From Orbilia blumenaviensis (lineage: Eukaryota; Ascomycota; Orbiliomycetes; Orbiliales; Orbiliaceae), in the NCBI GenBank assembly GCA_036872755.1, contig JAVHNS010000002.1:2170001-2234000 (forward strand): 64,000 bases of DNA, read 5' to 3'. Position numbers and translations under genes: made by a program. This document shows, in pieces, positions 37,541 to 48,800 of the stretch. Each line of letters begins with the position of its first letter. The first letter of the stretch is position 1. The notes beneath the pieces are model-generated. The model was not told the origin of the DNA, did not search any database, and saw nothing but the letters and a program-made list of their open reading frames with translations.

Positions 37541-38401
37541 TAACTGTACTTTCGTTTCAGAGCACTGGGCAGCTGGGCAGCTGGCCGGCCTTTAGCTTTT
37601 GACTTCCTGCGGATTCGATTCCGGTGTGGGCTTCCAAGAAAATTCGAAGTCATTTCAGTGAAGATTGCGAGGCGAGAGGTGGGTTTCCATTCTGGACCAT
37701 GGCCAGCAGAAGCTAGAAGGCAATGCACCGTACTCCGTCCGTACCATGTATGTATGTACCCATAACTACGGGGCCCAAACTTACCTGAGTTCCCCCAATC
37801 CACTACACAATGCGCACAAGTCCCCAGGAAAATGGAGAACCTTGCTCCAAAAGTATATCTATACCCTGATGTCTCGATCCATCCCTCACGACAGCTGTGG
37901 GGCGGCAACCAGGAATGTCCTTGTGGATCTACAAGACGCTTTAAGTTTTCCCTTGCTGCATTTCTTTTAAAAACTCCAGGCTTTCTCTCCGCCGGGGGCT
38001 TTCTCTTGGAGCCATTCGGTTCTGTATTCTCTCATCATCGATCGATCGTTCGTCAACATCCACGGTTATTATCACGGGAGCACCCTCTTAGGAGGATTGG
38101 GTGCAGGGCATAAAAGTTACCTTACTGCAGGTTTCAATACCCAAGAGTCCCAGAGCTCATGAACACCGCAGACGACATATTGCCAGAAGTAGACCTCGAG
38201 GTCTTAGGTATATCAGGATTTGTCCGTCAGCCAAGACGAAACTTGACTGCAGTATAAGGAAGAAAGAAAATAATAATATTTGGGCTACGCATATCGAAAA
38301 GTCGAAAGCTTCAGATTCACACCAAGCAAAAAATAAAAAATAAAAATAAAAAAACAATAACTTATCGATAACGTCAACTGGGCAAACGGACAAACGACAA
38401 A

Positions 38402-40103
38402 ATGCCTCGTCAATTAACACTAAGCCAGCTTGACACCATAGAAGCGGTGCAGCGAATGTCCTCGGTTCTGTCAATTCTCGGCGCATTATTCATTATCGTC
38501 ACTTTCCTGGGGTCCCCACGATTTCACAAGCCAATCAACAGGCTCGCATTTTACGCCGCAATAGCAAACATCCTTTGCACCGTTGCGACCACAATCGCTA
38601 GAGCCGGCCCAGCAGCTGGGCGAGGTTCTGCGTTGTGTAACATGCGTAGGTGGACCCGTTCTTGCATGTTCCCTTCGACCGAGATGAAGATATCAGGCCA
38701 TGCTAACAAACATTTTCGCCTATAGAGGGATTATTTATCCAAACGTAAGCTTTCCAGAAATCCGGGGAAGCGGGTCTTGGGAAAGAAAAAAATTATCTAT
38801 CGGCACATGCTAACAAATATAATAGGTTCCTCCAATCCGATGCCTTGTTCATAGCGTTTATGGCACTTAATGTGTATCTCACTGTCAACCGAAAATTCAG
38901 CGCCCCTCAGCTGAGGAAATTAGAGCCCTACTATGTCGGTGTCTCATTCGGTCTACCCCTAATATCGGGATTTGTTTTCCTCTTCGTGCGAGCCCCTGGC
39001 AAGGGTCCGGTTTATGGAGATGCTACTCTCTGGTGTTGGATTTCGCAAGACTATGATGTCTTGCGTTTGGCGACCTTCTATGCTCCTGTCTGGTAGGTAA
39101 CCAACGCTCATATATCGTCTGGTGATTAAGTTTTGTGCTCACTGGTCACTTAGGATCATCATCCTTATTACATTCATTCTCTATATCGCGGCTGGTAAAA
39201 CAGTCTTTCGTATGAGGATCGACCTTCGTCGATTTGACCAACGCCACGGACACCTTCCAACCCAGTCCACTAGCCAGACCGAGCTATCTTCGTGCGCTGC
39301 GCCATCTGGGAGGTCTCCCATGTCGGCTATCCAAATGACCACGGTCACCCACGTTGACCATGTGGAGAAGCCGGAACCTATTGGGTGCACTTACCTCGCT
39401 GGTGAAAATGAACCCTACAAATATACAGTAACAATAGAAGCAACTAGCCGGGAACGTCAGGGCCATATTCGAGACCACGAAAATGAGTTCGAAGCTGAAT
39501 CAATAGCCGACATTGAGCAGGCCCCTAGCGATCGGGACGGCGAGGAGTATTTGGTACAAGGACATGGTCGCTCTCACTCTGTCGGCTCGGCTACTACCTC
39601 TGACTCGAGTACGAAGAAGCCTTCCCTAACGGCTACTGAAACTGCCACCGCTGTCCCTGCTGTGGCACCAAGTGCGAACCGAAGGGCCCTTGCCGCAAAC
39701 AGAAAAACCATGAGAGCAAATGCAGCTGCGTGGGCGTACACGAGATGTGCATTTCTCTTCTTCATCGGTCTTATTATTACCTGGGTATGTTCAACCCACA
39801 ACGACCACAGCCACCTTTTCATTTCACAAACTAACAAGGAAAATTTTCTAGGTGCCGAGTTCCACCAATCGTGTTTATGCCTTGATTCACCCTGAACGAC
39901 AAGAATTTGCTCTATATCTCGCAGCTTCCTTGGTGCTCCCAGCCCAAGGATTGTGGAATTTTATCATTTACCTCGTTACATCGTGGGCCAGCTGCAAACT
40001 CATGTGGAGAGACATTAGCCTTCACATTGGTCCTAGGTTCCTAAAAAAGAAACCTTCTATTGAAAGTATCCCCAGGGACCGGATCAAGATCGGAAGCCGA
40101 TAA
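38402..40103 (+). CDS. cAMP-receptor-like seven-transmembrane GPCR
   Basis: Plasma-membrane receptor of the fungal cAMP-receptor-like/secretin-like class. Exons are 38402-38645, 38726-38744 (19 nt), 38826-39092, 39154-39784 and 39852-40103 (470 aa). The first donor (GTAGGT at 38646) was chosen because it closes the phase and yields LCNMQGLFIQTF, the conserved Cys and IQ segment before TM3; an earlier GTAACA would give a stop. Hydrophobic segments lie near 19-37, 47-66, 88-108, 124-143, 171-191, 375-387 and 403-428. The third intracellular loop (about 192-370) is long, Ser/Thr-rich and charged, as in this class. The ligand is unknown. No neighbour suggests a pathway. Confidence 0.9.
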
Positions 40104-43100
40104 TTACTTCCATTTGTTCTTTTCATTTGTTGGTGCTCTCTGTTTTTTTGCCTTCTAACTTCTCACATTATGGTTACTGGCGTCTGGATACCCCTCTCGG
40201 ATTGGAGTTCTTCACGAAGCTGTTTCACACCATTTTTTGTTTAGCGCACCCCTTGACAACTACAAGATGTAATTCTTCTGTCGTTCTTTCGACTTTTCTT
40301 TTTATTGTGAAAAGATCTAGCAATACCCCCCCTTTTTCTTTCTTCACCGAGTTACGACCACATTTGCTTAAGCATATTGGCCCCGCAAAGAAACAATGCG
40401 TTAATATATTTGCGATGTGCATGTACGAATATACCCATTTCGAGGGAGGTTTGCTTGCGAGGTACTTTCTACTTATTTTTCTTTACTAATAGTGTTATAA
40501 TCAATATCTGGGCCTACTAGATATTTGCATGAATTAAAAAAATAAAATAAAAAACAAAGGATTAAATGTCAAACAAGTCATCAAAACTCATAAGAACACA
40601 GACTTATTGTGCCTTGTCAATCTCACGCTAGTACAATAGGAGCATATACGTCCGTCTTTTGTTCCTGCAGAAAAACGCCCACTTTGAGGAGGTTGAGTGG
40701 GGAATCTAGATGTCGCAGAATCCTGCGGGTATCACTTGTGTTAGATGCTATACTTGAGTGACGGTCTGGGGGAATCCTGGGAATCTAGCATGTCACAGCG
40801 AAAGCTAATTTCACAAAGCTCCAACCTTTGTGGGTACATACACGTATGTGTAGGTACATACCTATCTGCCTCGACGATGTGTAGGGCCCTAGCGTAAGAG
40901 GCGACGATAGGCTGTTGTCGGCACTGGAGACTCGGTAAAGGTGTTTCCGAATAGACGATATTGGGCATATCTCCAGATAATTGCGATTTTACCCAGTTAC
41001 AGCCCTGCGCTAGCCATAAAGAGTGATTGAACGTCAGAGTCTACATGGTTTCTACGTTCTTTCGTGATCAGAGGATTTATCATGTTGGTTTAGTTAACCG
41101 ACACCATCTTAAAACTCAATTAGCTTTGAATCTCTTCAATCCCCATGACCACAACTGCCAATGGCCAAGTCCAACGAAGTCACACGCATCTTGCAGAATT
41201 TGGTATGCGCATGTATCTTCAATTCTGCCAGCGTTTCGAGAACAATTTACCAGCCGTTTCGCCAAGTATAAAATACAGGACGACAAGAACAGATCTTTCT
41301 TGAGTTGTGTTCCTTGGCTTGGGGAAACCTTTTTCGGGGAAGTTTTAGATATTTGAAATTATATCATGTGTCCACAAAGCCAAGCTGACTACTATGCCCT
41401 GATCAAAATTCAAATCCTGGGGTAATATAATGCTGTTTTATTGCTTCAATAGATCGTTAAAGGATAGCACTAATTTCATTCTTAAAATGTACCTATACTT
41501 GTATGTATTCCCCCAGTTGGTAACATGTTATTTCCACGTTGTATTTTGTTTTTGGCCATGGCTGACAATTCCAATTCCACGCACTGCAACTTCCTTTCAT
41601 TGACGATGTAAAGATTGAGACCCTGAACCCAGTTGAAACTTCCAACCGCGGAAAACGTGGCGCTGGTTCAACTAGTCTGATGCAAGGGGTCCATGAGGAA
41701 AAAGGCCAGCCGAATTCCGGGATCCTGACTCTAACGTTTTTTCAGCTCACGGTAGACATAGAGCTAGTTCGCATTCGAGTTCTTTGGAAAGGAGCTTCCT
41801 CCGGTGCGCATGCGGGCTCATCGAGCAATTTACGGCATATACCGTTATCCACAATTAATTGTCCATCGCCATTGCCATCGCCGAAAGTGGCCATCTTTCC
41901 CCGAGCCTAAAGGTCCGAAGCCTCAAATTTCTCTTTTTTTTTTTTTTTTCATGATTGGTACCGTCTCGAGATCCGGGCAATTAATTGCAACATCAACTTA
42001 AACCGGCGAAACACTCTCTTTTGTGTTGTTTACAATTTTACTATCTCCATGTTGTGTAACTGGCCACTTCTGATCGATCCCCTGAAGCTAAATTTCCAAA
42101 GTTGGGGCTTCCCCAGACCCCACATTTACGACGTCCCCGTAGCACTTACACAACCTAGATGCCTAGGAATTGGCAGTTTTGTAAACCGAAATGCCCATTG
42201 GCACGATTCCCATATGATTCTTGGAGGCAAACCCTCTCCGAGATATGCGACTTCAATCCACTCGGAGTGTTCCTTGGGAAAGCCACCACCGTCAGTGCAC
42301 ATATACCACATTGAAAGCCAGCTTCTCGACTGGCTGCTCTGAACCACGGCCGAACCGAAAGCCATCAACCACAATTTACGAGCCGAGTGCCACCAATGAA
42401 CAGCTGAAAGAAGCTGAAGGCAGCTCAAGTCGGAAAGACAAAATTCATGTGTGTGTGCGGGTGCATAACTCCATATGCATACGCGCCCGAAAGGAAGCCC
42501 TTTTTTTTGACGTCAGTGCGCGGTGCCGACTATCCTGCCTAAAATCGAGAACCCAGGTTTTGCCCTTTTATCCGGTGATAGGCACAGACAGCTGTCCCGT
42601 ACTCCGTACCGTTGTTTCTTCTCATTTTAAGGATGATGCGATAGTGGAAGTGTTGTACTATGTTGATACACTGAACATAATATAGGGTCTCCTGACTCGA
42701 CACCGATAGAGTTATAGAAGTGCATGAATTATGTATTAAACTCCGCGGGGTAGCTCGAGACTGTGGGCCTCGAATATCGCGACATCGATCATATCCCATC
42801 TCTGAACATCCTGCATAGCACAGATGACATTGGCTCGGACATTTTAAGTTGAAAGGCTTCCTCAGGAACGCATATCGGTATATCTCCACTCTGTGAGACC
42901 CACTAAAGATACATAAACCTTCTTGTTCTTCTATCTGATTTGCAGTTTTTGATTTGATACCTTGGAAACTTCAGGAAAAACGCCTGCTATCCGTGCGTCG
43001 ACAATCTACCCTCTTTTCTTGCGAGATAGCTGCTCCGTACCGAGCACGCCACAATCTTGGGATCCTAATCATTTCAGCCGAAGTATTCTGGTTGTGCATC

Positions 43101-43989
43101 ACGTTATCTAACTTTTGCAGTAGCCGTCAAATAATATCATGGAAAGAGAACATTAATAAGGATTACCAACACGGCACCCGCATCTGTGCCGTCGGCTGGA
43201 AGTTTTTGACGGCCGGAAGCTGCAGCTATGAGAACCGGCATGGAACCTTTCCAGAGCCCGCGTTTCGAAGTCGCTGCATGTCAAAAACGAATCTTCAACG
43301 TAAACGACCTTGGCTTCGACTATTAACTCAACATCTGGAACTTTCCCGTCTTCGATCTGCATGCATTTAAAACGTATTATTTTACCCGGTAAACCATTAT
43401 ATACACTTTATCCAGTATATTATCCTCGTCGGTGCGTCGATTCATACCATCTAGAATATATCTAATCCATTGGATAGGAACTCCGGAATTCATACATGGA
43501 CCAGCCACCCTCGCATCCCAATACTTCTGTACCACAGACACAGCTGGAAAACGATGTATGAACGGATGATCTACGCCATGGATGTTGTAATGTTGTCTGT
43601 GTCCTAGCAAGCCTTGTGCCTCGAGCATATAGCCTACAAAGTACAGCACTTACGCATCGCATCCTGCAAGCGCACAGATACAATTGTAAAGTGCAGTAAT
43701 GATCATGATGCCAATTATGAATATATTAACTTGGCCTCCCAGGATCCGGAGCTCCCAGTTATATCATTATATGAAAATCATTATTACAAGGTAAAGTTAT
43801 GAAGCAAGAAAACCCGACAGCATACATCAACTCGTAACGCACGAGTATCATGAACCGTACGCATATTCAAGGCGTAATCAGCCTGATCGGAAATTTCATC
43901 CAGCCAATGCAATGTCTCCTTTGAAGCTCGATGCCGCTGGGTTCCGTGGGAGAAAGAGTCGAAAGCAAAAAAAAAAAAAAAAAAAAAAA
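40104..43989. other. Gene-poor region, 3.9 kb
   Basis: No supported gene. Frames up to 154 codons (42221-42685) show no recognisable sequence and lack clear splice context. The right edge is the A23 run abutting the surface-protein stop codon. Confidence 0.5.
43967..43989. repeat. A23 homopolymer abutting a stop codon
   Basis: Twenty-three A on the plus strand, directly next to the stop codon (43990-43992) of the minus-strand surface-protein gene, so the sense transcript would read UGA followed by U23. Confidence 0.95.
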
Positions 43990-45055
43990 TCAATACATCA
44001 AACCCCCAACTCCACTTCCTTCGTCGACTCCAGGGTTTTGGTTTCCTTCCTCGATTCCGGGATTTTGACCGCCTTCCTCCTTCGAATCCTTTTTATTCCC
44101 ACCAAACTTATATATCAAAAAGCCTATAACAGCTAAAACGGGCAGTCCAACCCCCACTGCGATACCAGCGATCGCACCGCTCGACATCCCTCCTGAGCCA
44201 GTATCTGCTACTACCGACCCGCCCGTTTCTGCTGCGGTTTCAGTGTTTCTTGTCGATGAGCCACTGTCTGTGGTTGATGCGGGTGGGTCAATTGTCGAAA
44301 CGACTACAACTGCAGATGCTGCCGCCCGGTTGAACAGCGTTGATGATGCTTGTTCATCAACTGAAATCCAGTCGCACATCAAAGCGTCTGACATAAAGAA
44401 TCCATACTCCTGCCATCCGGATCCTGAGTTTAGTCTATCGACAAATCCATGGCGCATTAGTAACCAACTGAAGAACTCCACTGCATTGATGCGTAATCAT
44501 CCACAATTAAAAATAATGGAAGAGAAAAAAAAGAAAAAGGAAGAAGAAGAAATACGCAATAATACAGTGGTATATATAACTTGTATGTGATTATAGACGA
44601 AGTAAAATAAGGGTGGTGTTCACTCACGTCGGACAACAATACGCCGCCCTATCAGTCGTTCTATCCACCGAAATTGTGAACGCCACGGGTGTGCCCCTTA
44701 AAGTGTCTGATGTCGGTCGTGGCGTATATCCCGCCGGGCATTCGGTCGCAGAATAATACCCATTCTCCGAATATCCACTCGGACAACACGACCTCCTTGT
44801 AGAGACATCACACCCCTGAAACCAGGTACGTATTCCAGTGAAAGTTCTCCTTCCTATCGTAAAGCAATCGGCCGGCAGGGTCGATGGCGCTAGTGTTCCG
44901 AGCGCCGACACGGTTCGGGTCGTCTGAAAAAGCGCGATGACAATATCATTGTCAATCTGGTTTTGGGCATAGGTAGGTGTCCATGTTAACGTTAATGCTA
45001 ACAGGAAGGTAAACGAGGAAGATATCGATAAACTTCGAATTAGCGCGGTCGCCAT
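43990..45055 (-). CDS. Single-pass cell-surface protein with Cys-rich ectodomain
   Basis: I do not recognise a named family; the layout matches fungal wall-sensor-like membrane proteins. Minus-strand exons are 45055-44637 and 44467-43990 (298 aa). The acceptor at 44468 (TTCAG) is inferred because it is the one that keeps the frame; an upstream CAG would give an early stop. Residues 1-30 are a signal peptide (SFTFLLALTLTWTPTYA). The ectodomain (31-205) has paired cysteines including SCCPSGY and YCCPT. A Ser/Thr-rich stalk follows. The membrane segment at about 239-261 is GIAVGVGLPVLAVIGFLIY. The cytoplasmic tail (37 aa) repeats QNPG(I/V)(E/D)EG. A role in wall or surface sensing is inference. 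Confidence 0.8.
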
Positions 45056-45897
45056 GCTTCGACAAGCAAATGATGTATGGAGTTATATGGAACCAATACT
45101 TTTTTCAAAAACAAGACCTCCTGGCAGAACGAGTCAGACACACAAAAAACATGGAGCTGGTTGCATTTTATACCAACCAGTGCTAACTTCTGTCAGCCGC
45201 ATATCATATCAAATAACCTGTGGCGGGGGCGATCGCGCTGCAATCTGCGCTGCACTACCAAGCAAGTGAATGCTCTTGGCGGGCTTGTCCTGGGCTCTCC
45301 TGCGAATAGCCTTCCAGAGTATAGTGGTCTAGCAGTGGCTATAAGCGAGTATTTGAATATGCAAATGGCTCCATGGTCATCAGAATCTTCAATACGAAGG
45401 CTTACTTTGCTTCCATGATCTACCTAGGAGAACCCACTTCGCGGTAGACATTAGGTGTGAATTAATATAATTATTTTTTGATACTATTTGTTTGGTGTTG
45501 AGCCTTCCTATGGGTCTGCGTCTGCTGCCTCTTGCTTCTTGCAAGGGAAACAATGCATTAAAGCTCCGTATAGTAAGCAACATAAGCAACAAAGCTGAGA
45601 AATAGAAGTATCATACTGCTGAGTTAATATAGACGTTTGACTCCGTGCCATGAATGTTGATTTCTTCATGATAATCAAATAACCCCTTTCATAAGCATGA
45701 GCCTCGAGACTTAAAAACTGTTAACAACCAAAAAAAAAAAAAAAAAAAAAAGACTAGCAGCAAAAAAAGACTAAAAAACTAAAAACTAGGAAGGCAGTAA
45801 TATGAAACACATGGCTCCGATCTAGAATAAAGAGCACACCTTGCCTGTTGCACGTTACTAAGTCATACCCAGCACTCGATTATTTCGGCTTTTTACA
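45056..45897. other. Intergenic region between surface protein and snt1
   Basis: Promoter of the surface-protein gene and 3' end of the large SANT gene. Contains an A23 run (45730-45752). No gene seen. Confidence 0.6.
45730..45752. repeat. A23 homopolymer
   Basis: Twenty-three consecutive A about 150 bp beyond the stop codon of the minus-strand snt1 gene, so U23 in its possible 3' UTR. Confidence 0.9.
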
Positions 45898-48800
45898 TTA
45901 GCGATTTCCTCTCTCATGGCTATCCATCTGCCTCGGTCGACTGGAATAGTCGTAGAATCCACTAGGCGGCATTAGCGATGGTGGTGGACCTTGTTGTTCA
46001 CCAGGCCGGCTCGGATGATACTGCTGTGGTGGAGGGGGATAGCCACCGGGTTGCTGTGTTTGAATGTGATGTGGATGCTGATGCATGGTTCTATCTGGAT
46101 GGATTCTTTCGATTGGCTCACGGTGAAGTGGGGGTGGCGCCTGCGATGAAGGAGGCGGGTAGGCATTTTGATAATTTGGTGGTGAGAACTGATGTTGACG
46201 AGAAGGAGGGTATTGTCCATAGTGATCACGCGGGTCGCGCTCTCTCATGTCTACATTGGGGTCCCGCTGCGGTGGCGGGTGGTGCCGAGAAGGATGCTCG
46301 TGGTATGAGGAAACGGGCGGACCAGACGAAACTTGAGAATGAGGCGGGGGTTGTTGGGGTGGATAGTTCGGATGGGAAGTTGATCGGGGCGGAGGCGTGC
46401 GCGTTTGTGCCGGCGGATACGTTTTTTGAAACATGGTACCAGATACTGGACCTTGTGGAAGTGGAACTGAGGATGGTGGCCTCTGTGTATGATAGAGTGG
46501 TTCGGAAGGTGTTGGCGAGTGTCTACCAAATGCATGAGGGACGGCTGCGGATAGACTCGGTGAGTTGTAGTGTGAGACAGGTTCTGGCTGAGGCCGTTGG
46601 GGAGGTGCAGGGTCCCGGGTCGTATACGGTGAGGACGAAGTACTGGTCCCGAACCAAGTTTCATTGCTGGGCCTGGCTGGGGGACGCGATTGTTCATCAG
46701 GTCCATTAAGAATTGAAGCAAGACTGAACCCTGTAGATTTGGACGGGGCAGTTGGGGGAGCAGGGGCCGCAGCAGGGGGAGGGGGGGGCTGCTGAGGTGC
46801 TGGCACATTTGCGGGGGTTTGTTGGGACGGAGGGTATGGCGGCCGTGACGAAGAAGCCGTTCGAAGATGTTGTTGTTGGCTTTGTGGAGGCATCGCTTGT
46901 GGAGGCATCGCTTGTGAAGACATCCCTTGTGAAGACATCCCTTGTGAAGACATCCCTTGTGAAGGCAGTGCTTGTGAAGGCATCGCTTGTGGAGGCATCG
47001 CTGGTGGAGTACTATGATTCCCAGAATCATGTCTCCTATGCGCTGATACCTGGGGCTGCTGTTGAACATGCATGATGTGCGGTTGACTCTGAACTTGCTC
47101 TATAGGCATCCTTGGAGGTGATCTGTCATCCTTATATGTCGGACCAAGAACCATTTTAGAAACAACAGGATCTGGCACGGTTCGTGGCGCAGCTGGGGTC
47201 GAGACCTGCGGCGAATGGCGTCGCTGGATTGGAGGGGACCTAGGTCGTTTGTCCTCTTGGAACGTAAGCGGAAGCGTGTGTCTATCAATTCCCGGCATGG
47301 GGACGAGTTTTTCCCCACTGAGTCGCTTCTCTCCTCTGGGCTCTTGTTTTACGAGTTCCTGAAGGTGTGGGGGTTGGGCCCTATATTGATCTTGAGGGCG
47401 CGGGTCTCTAGGATCATTTCGAAGATCCCTCGGATCAAACCTTGGGGCACCTGGTTGCTCCTGGATGGTGATTTGAGTCGGGTGGGTTTGAGCATGAAGC
47501 TGAACTGTTTGCGGCGGCCTAGAAGGTTGCTGCTGAGCCATCTTATTAGTTCGAGCTGCTTGTTCCTGACGCGCCAGATGTTCCTGCTGTTGCTGTAACA
47601 CCACACGAGGGTCCGGCATTCCCTGTTGTCGTTGCTGCCTCTCATAATTAAGTTCGATCGTATTTTGGTGGCTCGCCTGGGAGCTGGAGAACGTTCTGGC
47701 CGGACTTTCGTCCATATCGGGTATCTGAATTGCCTGTGCAGGAGTTTTTCCAGACGGTTCTATTGGACCTCGCGGAGGAATAACAGTCCGGTAGTCTTCA
47801 ATACCGGTAGCACTCTGAACAAATGGTGGCGGCCGCGTAGAAGGTCGTGTTTCCTTGAAAGTTCCGGGTTTGGGTCCAGGCTTCGATTGTATCTGGGCAG
47901 GGATTCTTGCTTCTGGTCCAACTGCAACTGTCCTATTGGGTGCAAATATTGCACCTTGTGGCGGGAGGGCTCGGGGCTGCTTCCTAGCGCCAGGATCAAT
48001 CATTTCGGTATCCGGGTCTACGACTTGGGCTTGGGCAGCACGACTAGCTTGCGAGTTCGAATTGTCGTATCTTCTCTTAGAAGACGGGAGGATAGGAGGT
48101 GGAGGCTGTGGGACAACTTCTCCAGAGGCTATCTTCCGGTTGGCCTCCTCAGCAATTCTCTGGTAGTCCTTACCCTGTTCACAACCTCTCTGGTAATTGT
48201 TTCTCACCTGAGTTACTGTTAGCACCTCTGCTTTAGGAGAAATGGCATGGGGATATTCGAACTAACCATAGTAGTTGTTTTTGTCCCTAGATGCTCCGCG
48301 ATCGCCTCGAAATTGGTACCGAAGGAGGCTAAGAGTTGTGGGAAATCCTGCGTTTCTGGAACGGACCAGTAGCTTGAGGTTACGGGCGCGATAACGACAC
48401 CGTCTTCGTCGACCTGCGCAGCTTTCCTCCCGCGGCCTCCAGGAGCACCAGGACGCCTTCCAGGGGCAAGAGGTCGGGATGATATAATCTCTGGCTGGGG
48501 AATCCCTGGCGTGGACATCGGCATTTGGTGGGGGTTGGTGTAGGGCGCAGCAAATGATTGTTGTAGTCGCGTCAGGTCATCTTCTAGCTTTGTCCCCGGT
48601 TCTTGCTTCAGTAGAGGAGTGGGTTGAATTATTTCTTGAAACACACGCCCGGGAGGAAGCCCACTTAGAACACTAGACTCTGTAGCGGTTAGGTTGGCGA
48701 GGACACCAAGTTCAGGCGGCGTCTGAAGAAGATCTCCCTTGTTTTTAATTGTTTTCTCGGTCTTTTCGCTTGCGGGTATCGCGTTTGGTGTCCGCCCTCG

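Larger units (their letters stand above)
32071..38401. other. Gene-poor region, 6.3 kb
   Basis: No gene that I can support. The longest frames are 108-158 codons and none is recognisable. Structured sequence includes an 18-bp imperfect inverted repeat (32857-32995), an A-rich run near 36940, and CAAAG/GCCAAA tandem repeats (37498-37540). The right end is the promoter of the GPCR gene and is very A-rich (about 38255-38400). Confidence 0.5.

Noticed and set aside
37605..37630. T-arm-like GGATTCGATTCC
   Set aside because: Stem pairing is incomplete and no tRNA halves are present at the right distances.
42221..42685. 154-codon plus-strand frame in gene-poor DNA
   Set aside because: No homology I know, no promoter or splice signals; length within chance for this amount of sequence.
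45978..46709. 243-codon plus-strand frame (and those at 46251-47069, 47626-48222, 51088-51654) over snt1
   Set aside because: Shadows of the long low-complexity Pro/Gln/Ser exons of Snt1; the repeated VEASLVKTSLV pattern is just the 15-bp minisatellite read backwards.
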